Part shown: positions 53,497 to 62,307 of the stretch, piece by piece
How positions within the stretch are numbered: position 1 is the stretch's first letter
Layout: each line of letters begins with the position of its first letter
Source: Actinopolymorpha alba DSM 45243
Lineage (GTDB): Bacteria > Actinomycetota > Actinomycetes > Propionibacteriales > Actinopolymorphaceae
NCBI RefSeq assembly: GCF_000373925.1
Contig: NZ_KB892772.1
Location: 1-63,096, forward strand
Reading direction: 5' to 3'
Length of the DNA: 63,096 nucleotides
Notes under the pieces: generated by a model
The model's database searches: none
Told to the model about the DNA's origin: nothing
Seen by the model: the letters and a program-made list of their open reading frames with translations, nothing else
Program-made: the position numbers and the translations under genes

Positions 53497-53940
53497 ATGA
53501 ACCCCACACCGCTTCAGCGAGACATAGCCCAACTCGCCAAACGGCAAGACCAGCTCGCAGCAGAACTCCGACGCCTGAACAGCATCCTCCAGTCCCTCAC
53601 TGCACTACTGCCTGCAAAGCAGCCACCGACCGAACCCGAGCCCATCGGACGCTACTGCGACACGATCGACCCCGACCTCGGGGTGGCGCTGACACCCGAG
53701 GAGATCGCAAAACGCGCGGAACTCGAAGCAGAGAAGGTGCGCTTCAAGGAGTCACGCGACGAGGCATGGTGGGAGCGGGCATACGAGGAAGGCCGCGCCA
53801 TCCGCTTTCGTACGCGGTGCAACTGCGGCCCGGCGGACCCTCGCGGCCACAAGTCGTGGTGCGTCTCCCACGAGGGGCCGGAGTATCTGCAGGGAGACCC
53901 TGACAAGTGGCGCTGTGGCGCTGGCCTGTGGCAGCCATGA
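53497..53940 (+). CDS. Hypothetical protein with N-terminal coiled coil and cysteine motif
   Basis: 147 residues from the ATG at 53497. Residues 7-35 (LQRDIAQLAKRQDQLAAELR and on) should form a coiled coil. The C-terminal part has RCNCGPADPRGHKSWCVSH, a possible C-C-H-C-H metal site. Function unknown; the context is phage-like. Confidence 0.62.
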   Translation: MNPTPLQRDIAQLAKRQDQLAAELRRLNSILQSLTALLPAKQPPTEPEPIGRYCDTIDPDLGVALTPEEIAKRAELEAEKVRFKESRDEAWWERAYEEGRAIRFRTRCNCGPADPRGHKSWCVSHEGPEYLQGDPDKWRCGAGLWQP

Positions 53941-53997
53941 CAAGCGGTGAGCGACAGGAGACGGGACGGTAACTCTGCCCTGCCGTAGCGTGCGCCG

Positions 53998-54430
53998 CTA
54001 CGCGGCCGGATCCTCAACCTCGTCCCACGCGACGTCACCGTCAGGGTGGGGTTCGTCCTCGTCGTCTTCCGGGGCCGGCTGGACAGCGGACTTCACATCC
54101 AGCGCCATCGACAGCGGCGCGGCACCGAACAGCACAGAGGAGAGCTCGTACAGGTCGATCACCAAGATGACGCGGACGCCGTCACGGCGGCGGGCGCCCT
54201 TGCCGGGCGGAACCTTGTGGCCGATCGAGAACTCGGCCTCATTGGACTCCCAGTAGAACCGGACGTGCTCGAACGCCTCGGAGCCGCGCTGTGTCGCCAG
54301 GTTGAATTGCATCGTCGCGACGAGGGCGCCGGCGTCGCCGAGCAGCCCGCGAAGGCCCGCGCACGAAACCGTCGCCAGCACGACAACGTGACCGGATTCG
54401 GGGACGCCATCGCCGATCCGGACCCAGGGT
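53998..54430 (-). pseudogene. HK97-type prohead protease, C-terminal remnant
   Basis: The minus-strand frame reads MQFNLATQRGSEAFEHVRFY, EAEFSIGHKVPPGKGAR, then VILVIDLYELSSVLFGAAPL and ALDVKSAVQ, matching the end of phage prohead proteases (EWSxGYxV ... LxExDLYEVSPVLxGANP). The tail is acidic. The catalytic His and Ser region upstream is not recognisable. It is a clear phage relic. Confidence 0.65.
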
Positions 54431-54531
54431 CCATCGTGAGGCTGCGCAAGAATGCAGGACACAGGCGACGAGGACCCGCCCAAGCGCTGACGACGCGACG
54501 TTAGGCCATGGTCGCGCCTACACACGGAGCC

Positions 54532-54858
54532 ATGCCGAACACCCCCACCATCCCCGACCTGATCCGGCTTGAACGGGACCCAGACGGCGGCGTACGGCTG
54601 TTCCTTGACGGCGTACCTCTCCCCTGGGCGATCAGCGCCGACGACCCGGTAGACGTCTCCATCGTCGAGGGGGCAGCGCCGCAGGTGCGGCTGACCCTCG
54701 ACGCGTGCCAGGTGGAGGTCAGTGAGCCATATCAGGACTTGAATGCGACCCACCCGAGAATTTGCGCTGGTGACCGTCGACGGGCACCAACGCAATCCGA
54801 CTTCTGGCATGGGCACGGTGACCTTCCCCGGTGCTTCCCCCCATTTTGGGGTACATGA
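54532..54858 (+). CDS. Small hypothetical protein of phage-like context
   Basis: 108 residues from the ATG at 54532. The first 60 residues (PTIPDLIRLERDPDGGVRLF, then WAISADDPVDVSIVEG) form a plausible small beta-rich domain; the last 40 look less certain, so a frameshift near 54750 is possible. It is divergent from the prohead protease remnant. Confidence 0.45.
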   Translation: MPNTPTIPDLIRLERDPDGGVRLFLDGVPLPWAISADDPVDVSIVEGAAPQVRLTLDACQVEVSEPYQDLNATHPRICAGDRRRAPTQSDFWHGHGDLPRCFPPFWGT

Positions 54859-54882
54859 CGGGCGCGTGCCACTACCGTGCGA

Positions 54883-55353
54883 TCACGCGAGGTCGTTGTC
54901 AATGCAGTGGTGATGCCACCCGTCACGCACAGTCTCGTGCCAGTTGGGCCAATGCATCATTCCGCGGGTTCCATTGCTGTATCCGTTCCAGGTACCGCCT
55001 GCGATGCCTTCGGCCTGACGCATCCGGTAGAAAGCAGCGTCGGTCGCTGAGCCCCAAGCTCCATCGACGGTCAGGTTTTCTCCGTAGCAGATATTGAGTA
55101 CCTGCTGAAGCACCTTGACACCTTCGCCAACGTCGCCCCGTTGCAGCGTGCAGTCAAGGTTGTATGTGCCCATCCCTTTGGTCGGGTACCAAGCGGTGTA
55201 CTGGCCGCCCCATGTCCCCGTCCACTTCGAGGAGCCTGTGCACTCATGGGCGCGACCATCAGCCAGCGCCGGCGACGCACTTGCTCCAATCGACACCATT
55301 GACAACATTGCAAGAATGCTGACGATCAACGCCTTGACGCGCTTTTGACCCAT
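54883..55353 (-). CDS. Secreted peptidoglycan-binding-domain protein
   Basis: 156 residues from the ATG at 55353. A signal peptide (KRVKALIVSILAMLSMVSIG, cut near ALA-DG) is followed by a PG_binding_1 domain: CTLQRGDVGEGVKVLQQVLN, LTVDGAWGSATDAAFYRMRQ. It would bind cell-wall peptidoglycan outside the membrane. No catalytic domain is attached. The AT-rich DNA before 55354 probably holds its promoter. Confidence 0.8.
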   Translation of the reverse strand: MGQKRVKALIVSILAMLSMVSIGASASPALADGRAHECTGSSKWTGTWGGQYTAWYPTKGMGTYNLDCTLQRGDVGEGVKVLQQVLNICYGENLTVDGAWGSATDAAFYRMRQAEGIAGGTWNGYSNGTRGMMHWPNWHETVRDGWHHHCIDNDLA

Positions 55354-55649
55354 TGAGACCCCTACTTGTGTTGTTGGTCATCGACTGATCGCGACTTCGA
55401 AAGGTTCCGCTGGGCATTTATAGATGCCGCCAGCTAACAAACCGCTAACACGACGCGCAGGCCTGCCCAGGCGGCGCTGACCTGTCGACACAGTGACGCT
55501 GTTTGGACCATCCAGTGCAATGAGTGGGTCCCGGTAGTTAAGGCGCTGGTCGTGGAGGTGGAACGCCGGTACAACCTCGACAAGGCCTCGCCACGCTGCT
55601 TCCGGGCCCCGACGATGGCCAGGGCATCGCCGTCACCCCTGGCGGCAGG

Positions 55650-56075
55650 GTGTACCTGAACTTCGAGTCCGGGTCGTACGAGTTCGACGGCAGCCGCGGG
55701 GGCAGGGCCAAGAACGTCATCCCGGGTACGCACACGGCACGGCTCAGCACGCTGACCGGAATTCCCGGTGGCACGCTGCGGCTGGGCAAGCTGCACTCCG
55801 AGAAGCAGCAGGACACCTTCGGCGACGACGAGATCGCCATCGTCGTCGAGGGGCAGAAGCTCGGCAAGACGATCAACATCGAACAGGGCCAGCGCAAGCC
55901 GATCAGGAAAACCATTCAGTTCACCGGCAACGCCCGAATCCGGCTGTACGAGGAGGACTTCCCCGACAGTGACGACTACCTCGGCCAGCACAAGCTGAAG
56001 CCACGTGCCGACAAGGACGTCCTCTCCTTCAAGGGCCATGGCGCCCACTACCGGCTCAGCTACTCGGTGCGCTGA
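55650..56075 (+). CDS. Hypothetical protein, probably 5'-incomplete
   Basis: 141 residues from a GTG at 55650. A beta-rich domain (KNVIPGTHTARLSTLTGIPG, EIAIVVEGQKLGKTINIEQG, IRLYEEDFPDSDDYLGQHKL) that resembles a C2-like or similar beta-sandwich. In-frame residues before the start (GPDDGQGIAVTPGGR) already look real, back to a stop near 55541, and a further stretch sits in another frame, so the gene probably once began upstream. Confidence 0.5.
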   Translation: MYLNFESGSYEFDGSRGGRAKNVIPGTHTARLSTLTGIPGGTLRLGKLHSEKQQDTFGDDEIAIVVEGQKLGKTINIEQGQRKPIRKTIQFTGNARIRLYEEDFPDSDDYLGQHKLKPRADKDVLSFKGHGAHYRLSYSVR

Positions 56076-56169
56076 CGTCCCAGCACGAAGAGCCAGCGCT
56101 CCCCCGTGTCGGCCCGGATCGGATCGGGTGACCCCAGGCCGGGCCGACACTGGCCGACTCCCCCGCCGA

Positions 56170-56658
56170 TCAGCTCGTCGCGGCGGCGAACATGCCGGGT
56201 TCGTACGAGCCGCCCTGCTGGTGCACGATCACCGCGAGCCGGTTGGCGGCGTTGATGAGGGCGACCAGGCAAACCAGCGCGGCGATCTGGTCGTCGTCGT
56301 AGTGCTTGCGCACCTGGGCCCAGGTCTCGTCCGACACGCCCTGGTAGGCGTCGGCGAGCCGGGTGCCCTCCTCGGCGAACGCCAGCGCGGCCCGCTCGGC
56401 CTCGCTGAACACCGTGGACTCCCGCCACGCCGCCACCAGGTGGAGCCGGACCGCGGTCTCCCCGGCGGCCGCCGCTTCCTTGGTGTGCATGTCGATGCAC
56501 CAGCCGCAGCCGTTGATCTGGCTGGCACGCAGTGACACGAGTTCCTGGGTGGCCTTCGGCAGCGACGACTGCGCGACCACCATGCCGGTGTTCGCGAACC
56601 GCTTGGCGAACCTGGCGCCGATCTCGTTCTCGAACAGGTTGAGCCGGGGCTCCATCAC
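56170..56658 (-). CDS. Carboxymuconolactone decarboxylase/AhpD-like family protein
   Basis: 162 residues from the ATG at 56658 (ATG 56655 also possible). The redox signature INGCGWCIDMHTKEA (CxxCxxxH) near residue 50 and helices around VFSEAERAALAFAEEGTRL are those of AhpD-like alkylhydroperoxidases. It would reduce peroxides or serve as a thiol switch. It appears monocistronic. Confidence 0.88.
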   Translation of the reverse strand: MMEPRLNLFENEIGARFAKRFANTGMVVAQSSLPKATQELVSLRASQINGCGWCIDMHTKEAAAAGETAVRLHLVAAWRESTVFSEAERAALAFAEEGTRLADAYQGVSDETWAQVRKHYDDDQIAALVCLVALINAANRLAVIVHQQGGSYEPGMFAAATS

Positions 56659-57426
56659 GTCGTTCTCCCTCGCGGTAACGGGTCATGCGTACTGGACGAC
56701 CACAAGACACCGGCGGACCGAGACGTGTGACGGCACGGCCCCGTGACGTACGCCACCAGATCGCGACCGTCACCAACCGGCCTGCCTGCGCTGGCTTGCC
56801 CACGATCCCAACGCAGCGTTGGACACCCTCGCCCCTCACTGGCCTGGGTCGCCTGCGACCGGACGACCCCGAAGCACCTCCGGCACGTCCTAACACCACC
56901 TGTGGCCGATTTTGTCAATCTGCGTTGACGGACATTCTCCTGCTGCGCCCTACCTACGGAGGTTCGACGAGACCCTCCAAAGGGCGCGGGACCGACCACA
57001 CGTCGTCCGGGCCGCTTCGCATGTAGCAACGTGTCAGGTGCCGCACGCACACCTGGCTGCTCGACGCCTTGGACCGCTCGGTCAGCTGAGGCTCACCGCC
57101 TGCCACAGCCACGCCAACGCTCTGACCGACACAAGCTGGAAGAGGGTCTTCAGCGCGTACGAGCATTGCTCGGCGCCAGCAGCCGACGCTGGCGTTCCAC
57201 CCCGGTGCCGGTCACCCGTCAGGCCCTCAACCATCTTGGTGGGCTTTGATCTTACATATGCGGTTTTCCGCGTTTGCAGGGTCATGCCTTTGACGCGTAT
57301 ATGACGCAGGTCCCATGCCAAGTCCTTCCTCAGCGAAACCTCAACACCCGCGCGGGACCCGTTCGCGCGCCCCCGATCGAACCGCCACATCTTCCACGGC
57401 GCTCTCGCCTTGTCCAGTTCAGGTGT
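56659..57426. other. Gene-poor stretch, nothing recognised
   Basis: About 770 bases with several overlapping high-GC frames on both strands but no start, domain or codon pattern that I trust. It presumably holds the promoter of the AhpD-like gene. Confidence 0.4.
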
Positions 57427-59070
57427 TCACCGCGGTGGTCTGTCGTGGGACAGGTCGAGGTCATCGATGTCGAACCACTGGCCGGAGGCGGGTTGCTCGG
57501 CCATCGGGTCGTCCCAGCGCAGGCGGACACGGTCGGGGCGCACCTCCGTCAGGTGGGCACGGCTCCATTGCGGCTGTCCTACCGGTCGCGCCCACCACGG
57601 CTCGGCCAGGCGGGCCAGGCCCGTCGCGTGCAGGGTTTCGACGGCCTCCTCGCGGCTGGTGACCTCGCCGAGCGGGGCGCCGAAGACGGTGGCGGCCTGC
57701 CAGCCGCCCGCGGTGGGCACTACCTGGCCCAAGGGCTCGCCGTCCTCCCGTACCACCTGTTCGGGGGCGGGCAGGCCGGGCCAGCGCTGGCGCATCGCCG
57801 TCATGATCTTCTCGTTGGTCGCACGGAGCCACGCGATGCCCTCCCGCTCGGTCTGGCTGCCGGGGTAGGCGTCTGGGTCGACGCGGCGCCCGGCGACCCA
57901 GACTCTCCGCAGATCCTGGGTGTCCTCGATGCGCGTGGTTGGGTCGCCGTCCACCAGGATCAGGTCGGCGCGGAGGCCGGCCGCCACCCGGCCTCGGTCG
58001 GTCAGTCCGAAGACTTCGGCGGGGACGGCGGTGGCGGCGGCCAGTGCCTCGGCCGGTCCCAGTCCAGCGGCGACCAGGTGCCGTAGCTCGCGGTGCAGGC
58101 TCGCCCCGAACACGAGGCCTGGGTTGGGCGTGTCGGTACCGGCCAGCACCGGCGTGCCCGCCCGGAGCAGGGCGAAAGTGTTGCGCCGTGCCGCGGCGCC
58201 GTTGGGCGGTTGAGGCGGCATCCACCGGCGGGACTGGGCGCGCAGGACCTTGTGCCAGCGCGCGGGCAGACGTTCGACCAGGCCCGGTTCGGCCAGCAGC
58301 GGCAGGACGCCGTCGGGACCGAGGAAGCCGTCGACCACGCTCAACGTGGCGATCAGCGTGCAGCCCGCGCGGGCCACTGCGGCGACCTGGTCGTTGCTCA
58401 TGGGGTCGAACGGCGCGTGCGCCAGTACGTCCACACCGCACCGGGCCACCGTGACCGCGCCGGCGGCCGTCGAGGCGTGGGCGACCACGGGCAACCCGTG
58501 CTCATGCGCCTGGCGGACCAGCGCCTCGATCGTCGCGGCGTCCAGCGTCGGGATGTCCAGCAGGGCACCGGACCCGTCGTCGAGGATGACCTTGAGGTGT
58601 GTGGCGCCCTCGTCCAGGCGCGCCTTGACGAACGAAGCCGCGTCCGCCGGTCCGGTGACGTACGGCAGGGGCGCGTACGCCATCGTGGGATGGCCTCCGG
58701 GTGCGGTCGCCCCGACGCTGGAAGTGCGCAGGTCTGCTCGGACGGGACCCGAGCCCCGTGTGGATGCGCCGACGGCCGCCGTTTCAGGCTCAATGACCTC
58801 CGGCTTGCTGAACTGGTCGATCAGGGTGGTGACACCGAACACCGCGGCCAGCTGCGTGCATCCCGGCAGCAGATGGACGTGCGCGTCGATGAGCCCTGGC
58901 AGCAGCGTTCCGCCGCGGCCGTTGACCAGCGCGTCGTCCTCGCCCTGGATCGAGGCGTCGCCGACGGCGTCGATACGCCCGTCGACGACGCGCACGTGTG
59001 TGGCGTCGAGGACACCGCGGCCGTCGTAGATTTGCACGTCTGTGATGGTGAAGGGGTGATGTGTGCTCAC
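57427..59070 (-). CDS. Amidohydrolase-family metal-dependent hydrolase
   Basis: 547 residues from the GTG at 59070. An imidazolonepropionase/prolidase-like amidohydrolase: PGLIDAHVHLLPG for the metal HxH, THLKVILDDG with a possible carboxylated Lys, VVAHAST and LAHAPFD for the metal histidines, AGTDTPNPG for the catalytic Asp, and a beta-domain finish (RADLILVDGDPTTRI). The last 130 residues are extra relative to typical members. Divergent from a MerR/TipAS regulator that likely controls it. Confidence 0.88.
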   Translation of the reverse strand: MSTHHPFTITDVQIYDGRGVLDATHVRVVDGRIDAVGDASIQGEDDALVNGRGGTLLPGLIDAHVHLLPGCTQLAAVFGVTTLIDQFSKPEVIEPETAAVGASTRGSGPVRADLRTSSVGATAPGGHPTMAYAPLPYVTGPADAASFVKARLDEGATHLKVILDDGSGALLDIPTLDAATIEALVRQAHEHGLPVVAHASTAAGAVTVARCGVDVLAHAPFDPMSNDQVAAVARAGCTLIATLSVVDGFLGPDGVLPLLAEPGLVERLPARWHKVLRAQSRRWMPPQPPNGAAARRNTFALLRAGTPVLAGTDTPNPGLVFGASLHRELRHLVAAGLGPAEALAAATAVPAEVFGLTDRGRVAAGLRADLILVDGDPTTRIEDTQDLRRVWVAGRRVDPDAYPGSQTEREGIAWLRATNEKIMTAMRQRWPGLPAPEQVVREDGEPLGQVVPTAGGWQAATVFGAPLGEVTSREEAVETLHATGLARLAEPWWARPVGQPQWSRAHLTEVRPDRVRLRWDDPMAEQPASGQWFDIDDLDLSHDRPPR

Positions 59071-59119
59071 CCCGGCGACCCTAGAAGTTGACGTAACGAG
59101 AAGGTCTAGCCTGCCATTC
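59071..59119. promoter_or_regulatory. Short divergent promoter region of the amidohydrolase/MerR pair
   Basis: Only 49 bases separate the two start codons. GACCCT (59077) and AAGGTC (59101) form an imperfect dyad around a TTGACG at 59088, which is the kind of compact site that MerR proteins use. The precise promoter elements are not clear. Confidence 0.35.
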
Positions 59120-59902
59120 ATGGAGTACCCCATCAGCCGGGTCGCCCGGATGGCCGGGGTCTCGTCCCGGACCCTGCGCCACTACCACGACATTGGCCTC
59201 CTGGTGCCTTCGCGCGTGTCGGCCAACGGCTACCGATGGTACGAGCGCCGGGAGTTGTTGCGCCTGCAGCGCATCATGCTGCTGCGCGAACTGGGCATGG
59301 CGCTGAGCGACATCGCTGCGGCTCTGGACGGCGACGCCAGCGAGCTCACCGCGCTACGGGAACACCGCGAGCAACTGGCCACCGAGCATGACCGCCTCAG
59401 TCGTGTGCTGGACACCGTCGACCGCACCATCGCCAGCCTGTCCGGTGAGCGCGCCCTACGCGACGAGGACTTCTTCACCGGGTTGGCCGAGGCCAAGGAC
59501 CGCCTGGGCCAGGACCTGCGCGTCCGGTACGGCCAAGCCGCCGAAAGCCACATGGCCGCCGCCAAGCAGGTCACCCGCCACTGGACCCGCGCCGACTACG
59601 AGGACGCCGCCGAGCAAGGTGACCGCCTGTACACCTGCATGTCCAAGGCCCGACGCCGAGGAGTGGCCCCCGATTCGCCCGAGGCGCTCGAACTGACCGC
59701 CGAGCACTACCAGGGGGTGCGCGCCCTGTGGCCCGCCGACGCCACCGCCTACTACGCCCTGGCGGACCTGATCATCGACAACCCCGAGCAGCGCGCCATC
59801 GTCGCCACCGTCGACCCCGACCTGCCGCCGTGGCTGGCCGAGGCCGTGCGCGCCTACGCCATCCAGTGCCTCGGGCTCGAGCGGGCCGGCCCGGCGGGGT
59901 AA
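59120..59902 (+). CDS. MerR-family regulator with TipAS-type ligand domain
   Basis: 260 residues from the ATG at 59120. The N-terminus is a MerR winged helix (ISRVARMAGVSSRTLRHYHD, NGYRWYERRELLRL), followed by the dimerising coiled coil and a C-terminal TipAS-like helical domain (DLRVRYGQAAESHM, YTCMSKARRRG, YALADLIIDNPEQRA). TipAS domains trap thiopeptides and related ligands. It probably regulates itself and the divergent amidohydrolase. Confidence 0.9.
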   Translation: MEYPISRVARMAGVSSRTLRHYHDIGLLVPSRVSANGYRWYERRELLRLQRIMLLRELGMALSDIAAALDGDASELTALREHREQLATEHDRLSRVLDTVDRTIASLSGERALRDEDFFTGLAEAKDRLGQDLRVRYGQAAESHMAAAKQVTRHWTRADYEDAAEQGDRLYTCMSKARRRGVAPDSPEALELTAEHYQGVRALWPADATAYYALADLIIDNPEQRAIVATVDPDLPPWLAEAVRAYAIQCLGLERAGPAG

Positions 59903-60002
59903 CTCCGTAGCGGCCCGGCGCGAGGTAGTCCTGGTCGCATCGAGCTACGGACGCGGCCCAGTAGCGAGCCGAGCGGCTACCGTCTTGACGTCAAGAGCGC
60001 CC

Positions 60003-60092
60003 GAGGCGTCCCTACGGGATCGGCGAGCCGACTCTCGACACGCGCCGCGCTGACCTGGGTTGGCAGCTATCAGGGGGACGGCGCAGGTGTGG
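60003..60092. repeat. 90-bp direct repeat, copy 1
   Basis: Aligns without gaps to 60911-61000 with about ten mismatches by eye. It lies 30 bases before the phosphotransferase start. Confidence 0.85.
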
Positions 60093-60123
60093 CACACGGG
60101 GCGAGACAAGGCATGCTCTCGAC

Positions 60124-60903
60124 GTGGAATCTGAAGAGGTTTTGACTGGAGGCAACGTAGCCGCGCAGGTAGTCCGGGTTGGCTCAACCGTGCGAAAACC
60201 CTCCCTGCCCCAAACGGCCGGAGTCGAGGCCGTACTCACTCATCTGGCCGAAAGACAGTTCGACGGTGCCCCACGCACGTTGGGGCGGGACGACCAGGAT
60301 CGGCATGTCCTTGAGTACATTCCGGGTGCTCTGGCCCACGCACTGCCCCCTTTCTCACCGGAGGAGTTGCGCCGGGTCGGGCGGCTGATTCGCGAGCTCC
60401 ACGACGCGATGGACACCTTTCAGCCACCGTCAGATGCTACTTGGCACGTGTTGGTCCCCCACCCCGCCGGCGGCGACCTGATCTGCCACAACGACCTCGC
60501 CCCATGGAACCTGGTCTGCAACGACCAACGCTGGGTGTTCATCGACTGGGACAATGCGGCGCCCTCGTCACGATTGTGGGATCTCGGCTACGCCGCAACC
60601 GCGTTCCTGCCATTTGTGCCGAGAGGCGACGTAGAGGCGGACAGCCCGCGGTTGCGTGCCCTGGTCGAGGGCTACGGACTCAATCTGGAGCAGCGCCGAG
60701 CCCTTCCCGCACAGATAGCAGCCCGCACACGGGGACAGTACGAATTGTTGGTTCGCGGCCACCGGACGGGTGAGCAACCCTGGGCGCGGATGTACGCAGA
60801 GGGCCATGCCGACTACTGGGGACCGACCGCCGCGTATATCGAAGAACACCACGACGATTGGGTCACAGCGCTGGTTTCGGAACGACCCAGCTCCAAAGGA
60901 TAG
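60124..60903 (+). CDS. Aminoglycoside phosphotransferase-family protein
   Basis: 259 residues from the GTG at 60124. The APH catalytic loop DLICHNDLAPWNLVC and the metal motif VFIDWDNAAPSSRLWDLGYA are intact; the N-lobe is short. Small-molecule kinases of this subgroup are common near resistance and metabolite genes; substrate unknown. It is bracketed by two 90-bp direct repeats. Confidence 0.85.
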   Translation: MESEEVLTGGNVAAQVVRVGSTVRKPSLPQTAGVEAVLTHLAERQFDGAPRTLGRDDQDRHVLEYIPGALAHALPPFSPEELRRVGRLIRELHDAMDTFQPPSDATWHVLVPHPAGGDLICHNDLAPWNLVCNDQRWVFIDWDNAAPSSRLWDLGYAATAFLPFVPRGDVEADSPRLRALVEGYGLNLEQRRALPAQIAARTRGQYELLVRGHRTGEQPWARMYAEGHADYWGPTAAYIEEHHDDWVTALVSERPSSKG

Positions 60904-60910
60904 GCGGGCA

Positions 60911-61000
60911 GAGGCGTCCCTACGGGATCGGCAAGCCGACTCTTGACATGCGCCGCCCTGGCCTGGTTTGGCAGCTATCAGCGGGAGGGGGCAGGTGCGG
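60911..61000. repeat. 90-bp direct repeat, copy 2
   Basis: Second copy of the segment at 60003-60092, ending exactly at the GTG of the uridine kinase fragment. Here it contains TTGACA. It may represent a duplicated leader region. Confidence 0.85.
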
Positions 61001-61395
61001 TGGGAGCGTCCGAGGATCCGGCGTGGGGTAGTAAGCCGGTGGAATTGGCACGAGCGGTGGCGGCGATTCGAGGGTTGCAGGACGAGGCGAGGCCGGTGCT
61101 GGTCGGGGTGGAGGGGTACGGCGGATCGGGCAAGTCAACCTTCGCGGATCAGTTGTGCGATGCGCTGGGCGACGCCGATGTGGTCAGGGTCGACGACTTC
61201 ATCGTTAAGGACCGTTTGGCCGATACCCCCTGGGACGAAGGTGCCTTCGATCACGTGCGTTTGGAACGCCAGGTTCTCTCGCCTGCAGGAGCGGGGAAGG
61301 GCATCGCCTACCAAAAGCTCATCTGGGAAACAGGCGGTCTTGGCGAGATGATCACCGTGCCACGGGTCGGATTCGTGATCGTCGAGGGGTTCGGC
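61000..61395 (+). pseudogene. Uridine kinase-like P-loop kinase, 5' fragment
   Basis: From a GTG at 61000 with GGAGG upstream, VLVGVEGYGGSGKSTFADQL (Walker A) and VVRVDDFIVKDRLADTPWDE match actinobacterial uridine kinase-like proteins, and similarity ends at VGFVIVEG. Beyond about 61395 the sequence belongs to a different gene on the other strand. Confidence 0.7.
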
Positions 61396-61419
61396 GAGCA
61401 GGCTGGCGGCTTTCTCTGG

Positions 61420-61570
61420 TGTCACGTCGTCGGCGGTCCCAGTACTGCCAGGTGTGGGCATCAACGCTGTACCAACGCAGGCCGTGCCGCCTCGCCAGTA
61501 GGCGACTCACTGTCGTCTTGCCAGCAGCAGCCGGGCCACCGATCCAAAGAGCATGCGTCAGATCCCCCAC
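61420..61570 (-). pseudogene. P-loop kinase (adenylate kinase-like), 5' fragment
   Basis: A GTG at 61570, with GGAGGGCCA upstream, reads LTHALWIGGPAAAGKTTVSR then ARRHGLRWYSVDAHTW, the start of a small AAA-type kinase family. After DRR near 61420 similarity ends. Its 3' part is replaced by the uridine kinase fragment read from the other direction. Confidence 0.6.
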
Positions 61571-61778
61571 TGGCCCTCCAAATGGCGCAGTCGACCCGAG
61601 CGGCCCGAATTCAGTCGCTGGTCCACACCGGCAAGCTCTATCTCCCGCGACCACGACCCGGCGGCCGCCGCGAACGGCCAACAACGTTACCTGGATTACA
61701 TGTCGCTCATCAGTCGACGGAGCACACACGGCCGGAACGGCCAGAACTCTGCTTTGCTGTATTGAGCTTTCGTAAGTT

Positions 61779-61961
61779 GAGAAGTCGACCCGGGACAACC
61801 AGGTGCAGCTGGTCGACCGGGACACCAAGCTTCCGGTGTGGACCTACGACGTCCTCGACGCGGACCCGAACGCGGCGATCACAGTGCGGCGCCCCCCCGG
61901 TTTCAGCGCATCTTCCGCGTACAGATCCGCGCGGCACGATCCACCCCGACAAGGTGATTAG
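61779..61961 (+). pseudogene. Fragment resembling a regulatory protein of actinomycete integrative elements
   Basis: Reads VDRDTKLPVWTYDVLDADPN, a pattern found in small proteins next to replication genes of actinomycete integrative elements. No start is visible and the part after ITVRRPP is not conserved-looking; a short run of seven C bases suggests a frameshift. The region between it and the kinase fragment (61571-61778) shows nothing recognisable. Confidence 0.35.
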
Positions 61962-62010
61962 GAGTGGAGATGCGCAGCGAAGTACAGGCGCGCCGGGCGT
62001 CCGGACAGTC

Positions 62011-62136
62011 TCAGGTGTGCAGCCGATCCGCGTCGCGCATGACCGTCGAGTCCTGGTCGAACTCCATCGCCAGCTGCCACTCTTCCGGCTCGACACCCCG
62101 TAGCCGCACCCGCTCGCCAAACCAGATCGAGGTCAT
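62011..62136 (-). pseudogene. N-terminal fragment of a GNAT acetyltransferase
   Basis: 41 residues from the ATG at 62136: TSIWFGERVRLRGVEPEEWQ, then FDQDSTVMRDADRLH, typical of the first strand and helix of ribosomal-protein-type GNAT enzymes. The CoA-binding part is missing. Confidence 0.5.
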
Positions 62137-62307
62137 GCGGCCGGACCCTAACAGAGCAGCTGCCCTGAAACGCCCACAATTCGCGTGGCTACAGGTAGCA
62201 CCGGGGAGTGGTAGAGGTAGTAGGTCGAGAACGTGCGTAATGTCAACCGCCGCCGGCGACGAATGGCACGATGCCAAAGCCAGCGAAGCTCGGCACAGGA
62301 GGAACTC

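Noticed and set aside
56655-57390. Several frames of 60-130 codons on both strands
   Set aside because: They overlap each other, lack ribosome sites and domains, and have the Arg/Pro/Ser composition of random high-GC frames.
59945-60239. Minus-strand frames over the first 90-bp repeat
   Set aside because: No ribosome site or domain; the sequence is explained by the repeated non-coding leader.
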